Positions 1-8,260 of a stretch of 64,000 nt of DNA are shown here, one piece after another; the first letter of the stretch is position 1; the number at the start of each line of letters is the position of its first letter. This DNA comes from Mesorhizobium sp. (GTDB lineage Bacteria > Pseudomonadota > Alphaproteobacteria > Rhizobiales > Rhizobiaceae): contig SAPZ01000008.1 in NCBI GenBank assembly GCA_004020875.1, forward strand, positions 124,001 to 188,000, written 5' to 3'. The position numbers and the translations under genes were made by a program. Below the pieces are notes generated by a model. The model was given only the letters and a program-made list of their open reading frames with translations, was not told the DNA's origin and searched no databases.

Positions 1-456
1 AAGGAAATCGCCCCAGGCGATGTGGACGGCCGACTTGACCGGAGCCATCTGCAACTCGACGGCGATCAAGCGGAGCTGTTCGACCGCGCGCGCGCCGCCG
101 ACCGAGCCATAGCCGACAAAGCCGGCCGGCTTCTTGTTCCATTCATTGGCGGCGTAATCGATGGCGTTCTTCAGGACACCAGTCGGAGCGTGATTGTATT
201 CGGCGGCGGTGAAGATGAAGCCGTCGAACTCGGCGACCTTCTTCTGCCAGCGCTGCGCCACTTCGTTCTGCGACGGCGCCCAGGCGGAGGATGCGACCTC
301 GTCGAAGAAAGGCAGCGGCCAGTCGCGCAGATCGACAATCTCGACGTCGATATCGGCATGGGTCTTGGCGATCTTGGCGATCCACTGCGCCGGCACGTCG
401 GCGAAGCGGGCGGCGCGCGTCGAACCGACGACAATGGCAATTTTGGGCTTGGACAT
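1..456 (-). CDS. NADPH-dependent FMN reductase, cut off by the window edge
   Basis: A flavodoxin-fold NAD(P)H:FMN or quinone reductase. The N-terminal strand ends in a GSTRAARF phosphate-binding loop, and the family motif AEYNHAPTGVLKNAIDY lies near residue 90. The protein runs off the left end of the window, so only about 150 N-terminal residues are present. ATG at 456 is preceded by a purine-rich stretch (AGGAGAGTCC read on the minus strand). It is divergent from the HxlR regulator at 547, with an inverted repeat between them. HxlR proteins commonly control a neighbouring flavin or quinone reductase, so regulation by that protein is a reasonable inference. Confidence 0.9.
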   Translation of the reverse strand, partial: MSKPKIAIVVGSTRAARFADVPAQWIAKIAKTHADIDVEIVDLRDWPLPFFDEVASSAWAPSQNEVAQRWQKKVAEFDGFIFTAAEYNHAPTGVLKNAIDYAANEWNKKPAGFVGYGSVGGARAVEQLRLIAVELQMAPVKSAVHIAWGDFL

Positions 457-482
457 AAGGGACTCTCCTTGCGGGAATTTCT

Positions 483-499
483 GGTATCGTTTGGATACC
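483..499. promoter_or_regulatory. Inverted repeat between divergent reductase and HxlR genes, likely operator
   Basis: Perfect 6-bp arms GGTATC and GATACC are separated by GTTTG, giving a 17-bp palindrome. A further half-site, GTGATAC, follows at 510-516. The position between the two start codons, 457-546, suits a site that could control both genes. Binding by the adjacent HxlR protein is inferred, not shown. Confidence 0.5.
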
Positions 500-546
500 G
501 GCGCTATATGTGATACTGACAAATCAGCGCGCAAGGGGGCACGTTT

Positions 547-915
547 ATGTTACTGAGGCACCCGCATATCACCGAAGACTGCCGAGCCGTGTCGGAAATC
601 CTGCAACGGGTCGGCGACAAATGGACCGTGCTCGTGGTTGGCAAGCTGGGCGACGGCGCGCTGCGCTTCAACGAATTGCGCGCCGCTGTCGGCGGCATTT
701 CGCAGAAGATGCTGACCACTACCTTGCGCGGTCTGGAACGCGACGGGTTCGTGACGCGAAAAGTGTTTCCGACCATTCCGCCACGTGTCGATTACGAGCT
801 GACCGAGCTCGGCCACGAGCTGCTCGTGCCGGTCGGCGCGCTCGGCGAATGGGCGCGCAAGAATACCAATCGGGTCCGCGAGGCGCGCGCGAAATTTGAC
901 AGCCAGCAGGTCTGA
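547..915 (+). CDS. HxlR-family winged-helix transcriptional regulator
   Basis: 122 residues, the usual size for HxlR/MarR-like regulators. The N-terminal EDCRAVSEILQRVGDKW matches the HxlR signature with its conserved cysteine, which in QorR/YodB-type members senses quinones or diamide. A winged helix follows (FNELRAAVGGISQKMLTTTLRGLE as the recognition region, then the wing VDYELTELG). It is divergent from the FMN reductase. The ATG at 547 leaves about 90 bp of shared promoter containing the GGTATC palindrome. A redox-responsive repressor of the reductase is inferred from context. Confidence 0.9.
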   Translation: MLLRHPHITEDCRAVSEILQRVGDKWTVLVVGKLGDGALRFNELRAAVGGISQKMLTTTLRGLERDGFVTRKVFPTIPPRVDYELTELGHELLVPVGALGEWARKNTNRVREARAKFDSQQV

Positions 916-1085
916 AACCCTTGTGGTTCAAAGGTTTCTGAACCGTCGGACGAACAATGCGGCTCGGCGCCGGGCCTTTCGTACCTTCCGTCTTTGATCG
1001 GATTTGCAGCGGCTCCGCAGCCAGCCTCGCAAGTGTCTGCGTGCATCTGTCTCGACAAGGGTGACTGTCTCTAGCCGGCCACCGA

Positions 1086-1289
1086 TCAGGCACTTCGAAT
1101 GGTGCCGCCGCAGCACGTCGTCGAGCAGCTTTCCAACTGCACCGGCCTCCTATCCGCCGCCTTGAGACCTCTCGAGCAGGCGACTCGCGAAAGGTCTTTC
1201 CTGACCTCCGTGTAGGCCGTTATGCCGAGCAGGCAGACCAGCGCGATAAGAGCCGTCACGAGCCAGCCGTTCAGTATGTGTTGACGCAT
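1086..1289 (-). CDS. Possible small single-pass membrane protein
   Basis: 67-residue ORF starting MRQHILNG, with one strong hydrophobic segment at about residues 9-26 and a cysteine-rich tail (SCSTTCCGG). ATG at 1289 has GAGGGG about 6 bases upstream. It sits in the otherwise empty 916-1394 interval downstream of the HxlR gene. I do not recognise the family. The membrane segment and ribosome site support it, but the tail looks weakly coding. The rest of 916-1394 holds nothing I can name. Confidence 0.4.
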   Translation of the reverse strand: MRQHILNGWLVTALIALVCLLGITAYTEVRKDLSRVACSRGLKAADRRPVQLESCSTTCCGGTIRSA

Positions 1290-1394
1290 TGTTTTCCCCT
1301 CGCAGCCACAAACTGGGGCGCGAAAGCAACCATTGGATGTCGCACAGCGCATCTCCCGCGCGGGCGTCGTTACAAAACGGCAAGTTTTGCGGAA

Positions 1395-1790
1395 TCAGCT
1401 CTCGGCCGGAACCGGCTTCGGCTTGCCCTCGCCGTCGAGCGCCACCATGACGAAATCGGCATGGGTGACCTTCTCCATCAGGTCGGAAAGGTAGCGCTGC
1501 GCCCAGGCCTCGACCTTGAGCACCATGGAAGTGCGGCCGACGCGCTCGACATGGGTATAGATGCAGAGCGTGTCGCCGATCTTCATCGGCTTGGCGAAGG
1601 ACATCTCCTTGACCGCGGCGGTGACGACGCGCCCCTTGGCACGCTCGGCGGCGCGGATGCCGCAGGCAAGGTCCATCTGCGCCATTACCCAACCGCCGAA
1701 GATGTCGCCGGCGGCATTGGCGTCGGACGGCATGGCAAGCGTGCGCAGCGTGAGGTCGCCGAGGGGTTTTCCGTCCGCGTAATGCACCAT
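1395..1790 (-). CDS. Acyl-CoA thioesterase, YciA type
   Basis: 131-residue hotdog-fold thioesterase. Family features are the start LTLRTLAMPSDANAAGDIFGGW, with the catalytic-region N-x-x-GDIFGGW, and KEMSFAKPMKIGDTL in the middle. It hydrolyses acyl-CoA to free acid and CoA in the cytoplasm; chain-length preference cannot be read from sequence. The start at 1790 is chosen over an upstream ATG at 1850 because GGAGGA lies directly in front of it and homologues begin close to this point. It is monocistronic, divergent from the GMC oxidoreductase. Confidence 0.9.
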   Translation of the reverse strand: MVHYADGKPLGDLTLRTLAMPSDANAAGDIFGGWVMAQMDLACGIRAAERAKGRVVTAAVKEMSFAKPMKIGDTLCIYTHVERVGRTSMVLKVEAWAQRYLSDLMEKVTHADFVMVALDGEGKPKPVPAES

Positions 1791-1981
1791 AGGAAAGTCC
1801 TCCAGCCGCTGCTTTCCTGAACCCGTACCAATGCGATTGCGTTGTCGCAAGCTCTGCTGAAAGCGAAAACTGCGCCGCCGGAGCAGTCGCTTTTTTCACA
1901 AGCCATGCCGGAAGGTCCGGCGACGACGTGAACCGGCAATGTCTAGGCTAGACCGCGAATTTCGGAGCGCGCCCGCCTGTC

Positions 1982-3598
1982 ATGCAGACTTATGATTTCA
2001 TCGTCGTCGGCTCCGGCTCGGCCGGTTCGGTCGTGGCCGACAAATTGTCGGCTTCGGGCCGCTTCTCGGTGCTGGTGCTGGAAGCCGGCGGAACCGACCG
2101 GCGCTTCTACGTCCAGATGCCGCTCGGCTACGGCAAGACTTTCTTTGACCCCGTCGTCAACTGGAACTACAAGGCCGAGCCGGATCCGGGCCTCGCCGGC
2201 AATGCCGACCACTGGCCGCGCGGCAAGCTGCTCGGCGGCTCGAGCTCGATCAACGCCATGGTCTTCATCCGCGGCGCGCGCGAGGATTTCGACGCCTGGG
2301 CCGCCGCCGGCAATCCCGGCTGGAGCTATGACGACCTCCTGCCCTCCTTCAAGGCGATGGAAGACAACGCGGCCGGCGCCGACCGGTGGCGCGGTGTCGG
2401 CGGCCCCCTGCATGTCACCGATTGTTCGCGCGCGGTGCACCCGCTGACCAAGCGCTATCTCGCCGCCGCCGAGCAGGCCGGCCTCCCCTTCAATCCCGAC
2501 TTCAACGGCGCCTCCCAGGAAGGCGTCGGCGTCTACCAGATAACGACCAAGAACGGCCGCCGCATGTCGGCCGCCCGCGCCTTCCTGCGGCCGGCGATGA
2601 AGCGCGGCAACGTCCGTGTCGAGACCAACGCGCTGGCGACGAAAATCCTGTTCGAAGGCACGCGCGCCGTGGGCATCGAATATGAGCAGAACGGCGAGAA
2701 GAAAACTGCTCGCGCCGGCCGCGAGGTGATCCTCTCGGGCGGCTCGATCAACTCGCCGCAGCTGCTGCAGCTCTCCGGCGTCGGGCCGTCGGCGCTGCTT
2801 GGCAATTTGGGCATCCCGGTCGTCGAGGCCAACGACAATGTCGGCGCCAATCTTCAGGACCATGTCGGCATCAACTACACTTTTAAAGGCAAGCTGCCGA
2901 CGCTGAACCAGATCCTGCGGCCCTGGTGGGGCAAGCTGCTCGTCGGCATGCAATACATCCTGCTGCGCTCCGGACCGTTGTCGCTGTCGATGAACAATGC
3001 CGGCGGCTTCTTCCGCACCGATGCCTCGATGGAGCGGCCGAATATGCAGCTCTATTTCCAGGCCTTCTCGACCGTCATCCCGAAGAGCGGTGAACGTCCG
3101 ATCCTGACGCCCGACCCCTGGCCGGGGTTCTCGATCGGTCTGTCCAACTGCCGCCCGTCGAGCCGCGGCGAGATCATGATCCGCTCAAGCAATCCGCGCG
3201 ACTATCCGAGGATCACGGCCAATGCCTACTCCACCAATGCTGATGTCGACGAGATGCTGGCGGCGGTGAAGTTCGTGCGCAGGATCGCCGCGATGCCGGC
3301 GATGGCCGACATCATCGAGGAAGAGGTTTTGCCTGGACCGTCAATCACTTCGGATGCCGATCTGATCCAGGACTTCAGGAAACGCTCGGGCACGGTCTAT
3401 CACCCGGTCTCGACCTGCCGCATGGGGCCGGACGCCGCGCGCGCCGTCGTCGATCCGCGGCTGAAGGTTCACGGGCTGGACGGTCTACGCGTCATCGACG
3501 CTTCGATTTTCCCCGACAACATCACGGGCAACACCAACGCCGCCTCGATACTGACAGGGTGGAAGGGCGCCGACCTGGTTCTGGAGGATCAGAAATGA
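1982..3598 (+). CDS. GMC-family FAD-dependent alcohol/choline dehydrogenase
   Basis: 538 residues, normal for the glucose-methanol-choline oxidoreductases. The N-terminal FAD-binding motif is VVGSGSAGSVVADKL, followed by the GMC signature GGSSSINAMVFIRG near residue 85. The C-terminal GTVYHPVSTCRMG and GNTNAASIL segments carry the usual active-site His and Asn. It oxidises an alcohol, using FAD, of unknown identity; choline is not implied. It is the first gene of a tight operon: its stop overlaps the next start as ATGA at 3595. The neighbours suggest oxidation of a sugar, sugar acid or polyol. Confidence 0.92.
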   Translation: MQTYDFIVVGSGSAGSVVADKLSASGRFSVLVLEAGGTDRRFYVQMPLGYGKTFFDPVVNWNYKAEPDPGLAGNADHWPRGKLLGGSSSINAMVFIRGAREDFDAWAAAGNPGWSYDDLLPSFKAMEDNAAGADRWRGVGGPLHVTDCSRAVHPLTKRYLAAAEQAGLPFNPDFNGASQEGVGVYQITTKNGRRMSAARAFLRPAMKRGNVRVETNALATKILFEGTRAVGIEYEQNGEKKTARAGREVILSGGSINSPQLLQLSGVGPSALLGNLGIPVVEANDNVGANLQDHVGINYTFKGKLPTLNQILRPWWGKLLVGMQYILLRSGPLSLSMNNAGGFFRTDASMERPNMQLYFQAFSTVIPKSGERPILTPDPWPGFSIGLSNCRPSSRGEIMIRSSNPRDYPRITANAYSTNADVDEMLAAVKFVRRIAAMPAMADIIEEEVLPGPSITSDADLIQDFRKRSGTVYHPVSTCRMGPDAARAVVDPRLKVHGLDGLRVIDASIFPDNITGNTNAASILTGWKGADLVLEDQK

Positions 3599-4806
3599 AA
3601 ATCACCGACGTCAAGACCTGGGTTGTCGGCAACCCGCCCCCTGGCATCGGTGGCAAGTATTTCATTTTCGTCAAGCTCATAACCGACGGCGGCGTGGTCG
3701 GCTATGGCGAAGCCTACAACGCCACCTTCTCGGCGCATGTCACCGCGAAAATGATCGAGGACATGGCCGAGCGCTATCTCGTCGGATGCGACCCGCACGA
3801 CATCGAGAACTTCTTTCGCCGCGCCTATTCCTCCGGCTTCACCCAGCGCCCCGACGTCTCCGGCATGGGCTGCTTCTCGGCGCTGGAAATGGCCTGCTGG
3901 GACATCATCGGCAAGGAGGCCGGCAAGCCGGTCTACAAGCTGCTCGGCGGCCAGGTCCATGAGACGCTGCGCTCCTACACCTATCTCTATCCGCATTCCG
4001 GAAGCGTCCATTCTGAAGATGCGCGCGGCCAGAATGTCTACAACGACCCCGACATGGCTGCCGCCTGCGCGCTTGAATATGTCGAGCAGGGCTTCAACGC
4101 AGTGAAGCTTGACCCGGCCGGCCCCTACACCGCCTATGACGGCCACCAGCCGCGCCTGATCGACATCGATCTGTCGGCGCGCATGATCAAGGCGATCCGT
4201 GAGGCGGTCGGAACGCGGGCCGACATCCTGTTCGGCACGCATGGCCAGTTCACTGCTTCGGGCGCGCTGCGGCTTGCCCGCGCCATCGAGCCTTACGATC
4301 CGCTGTGGTTCGAGGAGCCGGTGCCGCCGGATATGCCGGAGGTGATGGCGCAGGTCGCCCGCGGCACCTCGATCCCGATCGCCACCGGCGAGCGGCTGAC
4401 GACCAAGTTCGAGTTCGCCCGAGTCATCGAGAACCGCGCCGCCACCATTCTGCAGCCCGATCTCGGCCGCTCCGGCGGCATCCTGGAAACCAAGAAGATC
4501 GCCGCGATGGCCGAGGCCTACCACATCCAGGTGGCGCCGCACTGCTATTGCGGCCCGATCGTCGGTGCCGCAAACATCCAACTGGCGGTGACGCTGCCCA
4601 ACTTCCTCATCCTGGAATCGCTGAAACAGTGGGATGGTTTTCACGCCACGCTGCTCAAGAAGAAGATCGAATGGGAGGCCGGCAACGTGATCCCGTCGAA
4701 AGAGCCCGGCCTTGGCGTCGAGCTCGACGAGACGGTCTGCGACGCGCACCCCTATAGCGGCAAGGACCTGCATCTGCAGATGATGCAGACGCCGTTGATG
4801 CCATGA
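3595..4806 (+). CDS. Mandelate racemase/muconate lactonizing-type enolase superfamily enzyme
   Basis: 403 residues with the N-terminal capping domain and a beta/alpha barrel. By hand comparison with galactonate dehydratase (DgoD), the second barrel acid-base region is around K171 (KLDPAG), the carboxylate ligands are FEEP at 239-242 and TGER around E266, and the catalytic His is H316 (APHC). The first ligand region reads FGTHGQ at 213-218, so the usual Asp of the Asp-x-His pair is Gly214 while His216 is kept. A sugar-acid dehydratase or cycloisomerase is likely; the exact substrate is unknown. The ATG overlaps the GMC stop codon, and the next gene overlaps its own stop. Confidence 0.88.
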   Translation: MKITDVKTWVVGNPPPGIGGKYFIFVKLITDGGVVGYGEAYNATFSAHVTAKMIEDMAERYLVGCDPHDIENFFRRAYSSGFTQRPDVSGMGCFSALEMACWDIIGKEAGKPVYKLLGGQVHETLRSYTYLYPHSGSVHSEDARGQNVYNDPDMAAACALEYVEQGFNAVKLDPAGPYTAYDGHQPRLIDIDLSARMIKAIREAVGTRADILFGTHGQFTASGALRLARAIEPYDPLWFEEPVPPDMPEVMAQVARGTSIPIATGERLTTKFEFARVIENRAATILQPDLGRSGGILETKKIAAMAEAYHIQVAPHCYCGPIVGAANIQLAVTLPNFLILESLKQWDGFHATLLKKKIEWEAGNVIPSKEPGLGVELDETVCDAHPYSGKDLHLQMMQTPLMP

Positions 4807-5720
4807 CCCTCGCTTACGCCTTCATCGGACTTGGTCATCTTGGCGGCAATCTCGCGGCCAGCCTGCTTCGCAACGGCTTTGCCGTCACGGTGTTCGACAG
4901 AGACCCGGCGGCGGTCGAGCGCCTTGTCGCGCTCGGCGCCACGGCGGCGACGAGCCCGGCCGAGGCCGCCGCCCGCGCCGGCAATGCGATCACCTGCCTG
5001 CCCTCGCCGAAGGTCAGCGAAGCGGTGCTCGCCGGCGCGGACGGATTGCTGCAGGGTCTGCTTAAGGGTAGCACCTGGATCGAGATGTCGACCAATGGCC
5101 GCGACGAGATTCTGCGACTTGCCGCGCTTGCTTCGGCAATGGGCATCGAGACGCTGGAATGCCCCGTCACCGGCGGCGTGCATCTGGCGGCCGCAGGCAG
5201 GATCACGGCGCTCGTTGGTGGCGACGCCACGCTCTACGAACGCCATCGCCCGGCCATCGAAGCGATGTGCGCGAAGTCTTTCCTGATGGGGCCCGTCGGC
5301 TCGGCTGCGGTCATCAAGGTCATCACCAACATGCTGGCCTTCATCCATCTCGTCGCAGCCGGCGAGGCATTGATGCTGGCCAAGCAAGGCGGCCTCGACC
5401 TTGCGCAAGCCTATCACGCGATCGTAGCCTCCTCCGGCAATAGCTTCGTCCATGAGACCGAAAGCCAGCTCGTGCTCAACGGCTCCTACGACATCGGCTT
5501 CACCATGGACCTGGCGCTGAAGGATCTCGGCTTCGCGCTCGCCATGGGCAGGGAGTTCGGCGCGCCGCTCGATCTGGCGACACGCGTCAACGCGATCTTC
5601 GAGGAAGGCAAGCGTGCCTATGGCGGCAACGCCTGGTCGACGCAGGTCGTCAAGCTGCTCGAGGATGCGGTGGGTGTGGAGCTTCGCGCGCCGGGCTTCC
5701 CGGCCAGGCTGGAAGTATGA
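4803..5720 (+). CDS. NAD(P)-dependent beta-hydroxyacid dehydrogenase, 3-hydroxyisobutyrate dehydrogenase family
   Basis: 305 residues. The N-terminal Rossmann fold has GLGHLGGNLA, the substrate-binding region is TGGVHLAAAGRITAL, and the catalytic lysine lies in GSAAVIKVITN near residue 171, as in 3-hydroxyisobutyrate and tartronate semialdehyde reductases. ATGA overlap with the preceding enolase-superfamily gene implies translational coupling. With the GMC oxidoreductase and the dehydratase-like enzyme it forms a three-step redox route for an acid or sugar-acid substrate; the substrate is not identifiable from sequence. Confidence 0.9.
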   Translation: MTLAYAFIGLGHLGGNLAASLLRNGFAVTVFDRDPAAVERLVALGATAATSPAEAAARAGNAITCLPSPKVSEAVLAGADGLLQGLLKGSTWIEMSTNGRDEILRLAALASAMGIETLECPVTGGVHLAAAGRITALVGGDATLYERHRPAIEAMCAKSFLMGPVGSAAVIKVITNMLAFIHLVAAGEALMLAKQGGLDLAQAYHAIVASSGNSFVHETESQLVLNGSYDIGFTMDLALKDLGFALAMGREFGAPLDLATRVNAIFEEGKRAYGGNAWSTQVVKLLEDAVGVELRAPGFPARLEV

Positions 5721-5768
5721 CCCGGCAACAATTCAGTCAACTATTTCAATTATCTGGCCGCACCAGCT

Positions 5769-5794
5769 GAATCAAACGCTCACAGAGTTGATTC
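5769..5794. repeat. Inverted repeat between convergent genes
   Basis: Seven-base arms GAATCAA and TTGATTC are separated by 12 bases and overlap the stop codon of the lipid kinase. It lies between two convergent genes and could help end transcription, but it has no T-tract. Each arm contains a GANTC (CcrM-type) methylation site. Confidence 0.4.
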
Positions 5795-6731
5795 AACCTC
5801 TCAGCGTCAGCGCCCCGGGCAGTATCTCGAAAGTCGCCGGAATCCGCCCCGGCGACTCGCCGTCTATGTCGACCAGCGCGCCGTTCATCTCGACATCGCC
5901 CAGCGGCTCGACCAGCACCTTGCGGCCGCGCAGGATGGTGATCGCCGGATGGTTACGGTGCCTGCCGCCATAGAGCAGGCGGATGTCTCTTATCAGGCCG
6001 AGCTTGCCAGCGGCGCGCAGGATGACGATGTCGAACTGGCCGTCGGCGAGCTCGGCGTCCGGGGCGATCATCATGCCGCCGCCGAAGAATTTGCCGTTGG
6101 CCACCGCCACCAGCGCCATGCGCGCCTCGACCGGCTCGCCGTCGTCGATGGTGATCCGGACATCCTGGAAGCGATAGCGGATGAACTCCAGGACCGTGCG
6201 CAAGAAGAACAGCGCCTTGACCGACACCATGCCCTTGCGCTTGTCGGCATTGACGGCGCGATCCGTCGCGCCGGACAGGCCAAGGCCGGCGATGTTGATG
6301 AAGTGGCGGCTAGCCAGCGCGCCATGGTCGTCGATGTAGCAGACGCGGCCGGCGTCGATTTTCCGGCCCTTGGCATCCGCGATCTGCTTGACCGAGGCTC
6401 CTATGCCGCGCGGCAGGCCAAGCCCGCGCGCGAAGTCTATGCCGGTGCCGCAGGGCAAAAGTCCAAGCGCGCTTTCATGACCGATCTCGTCCTGCGCCTG
6501 CAGCAGCCCGTCGGCAACCTCGCTGGCGGTGCCGTCGCCGCCGGCCGCGATTACCAGCTCGCATCCGCTGGCGGCGAGGTCGATAGCCAGCCGCTCGGCG
6601 TCGCCGCTGACTTGCGTCTCGCGCAGGTCGAAATCGCCGAAATTCGCCTTGAGCGACGCCGCCGCCTCCGCCCAGTGCCGCTTGAGCCTGCCGCCTCCGG
6701 CAATCGGATTGAGAACCACGCCGACCTTCAA
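5793..6731 (-). CDS. Diacylglycerol kinase-family lipid kinase
   Basis: YegS/DgkB-type lipid kinase. The catalytic domain has NPIAGGG near the start, AAGGDGTASEVADGLL (the conserved GGDGT nucleotide site) and LPCGTGIDFARGLGLP. A beta-sandwich C-terminal domain ends the protein. TTG at 6731 is taken as start because GGAGGGTCGGGA precedes it and the family N-terminus (KVGVVLNPIAGGG) begins at once; an in-frame ATG at 6755 is the alternative. The reading frame extends upstream to 6956, but that part is not family-like. It is convergent with the catabolic operon. Confidence 0.88.
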   Translation of the reverse strand: MKVGVVLNPIAGGGRLKRHWAEAAASLKANFGDFDLRETQVSGDAERLAIDLAASGCELVIAAGGDGTASEVADGLLQAQDEIGHESALGLLPCGTGIDFARGLGLPRGIGASVKQIADAKGRKIDAGRVCYIDDHGALASRHFINIAGLGLSGATDRAVNADKRKGMVSVKALFFLRTVLEFIRYRFQDVRITIDDGEPVEARMALVAVANGKFFGGGMMIAPDAELADGQFDIVILRAAGKLGLIRDIRLLYGGRHRNHPAITILRGRKVLVEPLGDVEMNGALVDIDGESPGRIPATFEILPGALTLRG

Positions 6732-6956
6732 TCCCGACCCTCCCCCGAGGCACATCCCGCAAATGCGCGGCAGAGTCCACGCTGGCGCCCAAAGTCTTTT
6801 GCCGACATTCAAACGCGGACCGGCCGGCGGGGCAAGGCTCCAACATGGAAGGTCGCTAAAAAAGCGGGGCAGGCTGTCTAAGGGGTTCGGCCGCCGAATT
6901 CCGAGGGTTTTGTCGTCGGTCCCCGATAATCCCGCTATCCACAGGCGGACGGGCAT

Positions 6957-7333
6957 TCCCTGAACCCCTTACCCGGCGTACATTCAACCCATCTCAGGCG
7001 GCCACTGAACGCCCCAGCCGAAAGGCAAAAGCGCAAGGCGGATTTCCTGAGGCCCGTACGGCCCAGAACGAGAGCAGGCTCGCCTGTTGGAGGGACGGAT
7101 GCCGAGACCTACGGGTGCCGCGGAAAGCGTGCCAACGCCGACGGCGGACCGATGCTGCCATGAAGGCCGGGAAAAACCTTCGATGGCACGCCGGGAGAAG
7201 CCCGCAAGGGTGGAGATCGGCGTGGTCTGGAACGGGCGCTGCCCTCGGGTGGCGACTGGCAGGACCGTCAATATCAAGGCTGGCCTGGCGCGACGACTTT
7301 ACGGAAGTTGCTGCCTCAACCGGTTCCTGATCT
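6957..7333 (+). ncRNA. Candidate transcript of unknown nature ending at a strong terminator
   Basis: No convincing protein gene is present in 6732-7539. A strong intrinsic terminator for the plus strand sits at 7334-7374, yet the nearest upstream plus-strand gene ends at 5720 with an opposing gene between, so some plus-strand transcript should begin in this interval. I compared by eye with tmRNA, RNase P RNA, SRP RNA and common riboswitch cores and recognised none. A 78-codon ORF (7099-7335) begins after GGAGGGA and ends right at the terminator, so a small protein is the alternative. The boundaries given are only the limits of the region. Confidence 0.3.
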
Positions 7334-7335
7334 GA
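7099..7335 (+). CDS. Possible small cationic protein ending at a terminator
   Basis: 78-residue ORF starting MPRPTGAAESV, with a purine-rich GGAGGGA 5 bases upstream of the ATG and its TGA abutting the intrinsic terminator. It is rich in Arg and has four Cys residues in two CC pairs. An overlapping ORF in another frame ends at 7330 and looks about as coding. I do not recognise either. The region may be a non-coding RNA instead. Confidence 0.22.
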   Translation: MPRPTGAAESVPTPTADRCCHEGREKPSMARREKPARVEIGVVWNGRCPRVATGRTVNIKAGLARRLYGSCCLNRFLI

Positions 7336-7376
7336 CAGGGAGGCGCTGGGAGAAATCCCAGCGCCGACTGTCTTTT
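7334..7376 (+). terminator. Rho-independent terminator with no clear upstream gene
   Basis: Perfect 10-bp arms GGCGCTGGGA (7342-7351) and TCCCAGCGCC (7356-7365) close a GAAA tetraloop. An outer stem GACAG/CTGTC (7334-7338, 7368-7372) is separated by a small internal loop, and TTTT follows. Orientation is plus strand; the other side lacks a T-tract. Confidence 0.85.
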
Positions 7377-7539
7377 GGGACAGGCCAAGCCTGCCTGAGG
7401 CATTTTGGTCACAGTCGCCGCCTCAGCAACCTTCGGAAACGCCCCGTCATCCACATTTCATAATCGCGGCCAAATCCCGCCTTGTTCGGCGCGGATTGAT
7501 GCAGGTGGGGATGGGGAACAATTTCGAAGGGACAAGACC

Positions 7540-8055
7540 GTGATCAAGACCGCCCTTGTCGCCATGACCATCGTCGGCTGCGACTGCGACGCCAAGCTCT
7601 GCGAATATATCGGCGAGACGCCGGCCAAATGGGCGACGATCGCCGACTGTGAAGCGGCGATGAAGAGCCAGATGTTGCACCAGCGCAATTTCAACTATCC
7701 GCTGGTTTCGGGCATTTGTCGCGCCAAGGGCTCGGCCACTTCCTCCGAGCTTGCCGCGAAAGCATCCAGGCCGGATCTGAAGCCCAGGAACCGCATCGTC
7801 GAAACCATCGCCCCGCTGCCGCCCGAACTCGACCATCGCCCGAGCGTTCCCGTCGGCGGAGCAGTGACCGCCAGCGAAACGGAAACAGCGAAGCCGGTCG
7901 CCTTCGACGGGTCGGTCGACGGCGGCCGCGCCGTGCTTTACCGAACCAAGGCCGGCTATGCCGTGGTCAAGACCGATCTAAGCCGCGCCGCGGGCGCTAC
8001 GGTGGACGCGGCGAAGCGCTCGGCAAGCTGGCTGGCCGGATTGACCGGGCTTTGA
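7540..8055 (+). CDS. Hypothetical protein, probably exported
   Basis: 171 residues from a GTG start at 7540, with a GAAGGGA ribosome site. The start is hydrophobic (VIKTALVAMTIVGC) and four Cys occur within the first 45 residues, so export or lipid attachment is possible, although the segment is short for a signal peptide. The C-terminal part ends in a Ser/Ala-rich stretch. I do not recognise the family. The frame is open further upstream to 7405, but that stretch looks non-coding. Confidence 0.6.
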   Translation: MIKTALVAMTIVGCDCDAKLCEYIGETPAKWATIADCEAAMKSQMLHQRNFNYPLVSGICRAKGSATSSELAAKASRPDLKPRNRIVETIAPLPPELDHRPSVPVGGAVTASETETAKPVAFDGSVDGGRAVLYRTKAGYAVVKTDLSRAAGATVDAAKRSASWLAGLTGL

Positions 8056-8064
8056 TCCGGACCA

Positions 8065-8169
8065 CTACAGTTTAATCTTCAGGGTCTCCCAGAACTTGTC
8101 GATCGTAGGCCGTTCGGTGGCGTTGTCCTGATCGCCGATGCGCGTTCTGTCCTCTCCGCGCAGTTCCAT
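8065..8169 (-). CDS. Possible 34-residue charged small protein
   Basis: ORF of 34 codons starting MELRGEDRTR and ending ETLKIKL, with high charge and a potentially amphipathic C-terminus. AGGTCG lies just upstream of the ATG. Codon choice looks like that of a coding sequence and it fills most of the gap between 8055 and 8261. No family recognised; it could also be the remnant of a longer gene. Confidence 0.3.
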   Translation of the reverse strand: MELRGEDRTRIGDQDNATERPTIDKFWETLKIKL

Positions 8170-8260
8170 TCGACCTATTCTATGTTGGCGGGGCCGGTTC
8201 GATTGATACTGCCGACATATTGCAGGAAGATAGAGCCCTTAACTGGAATTGGGGGACATC

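Noticed and set aside
5949..6881. Long plus-strand ORF of 310 codons
   Set aside because: It is the antisense shadow of the diacylglycerol kinase-family gene, which has clear motifs on the minus strand.
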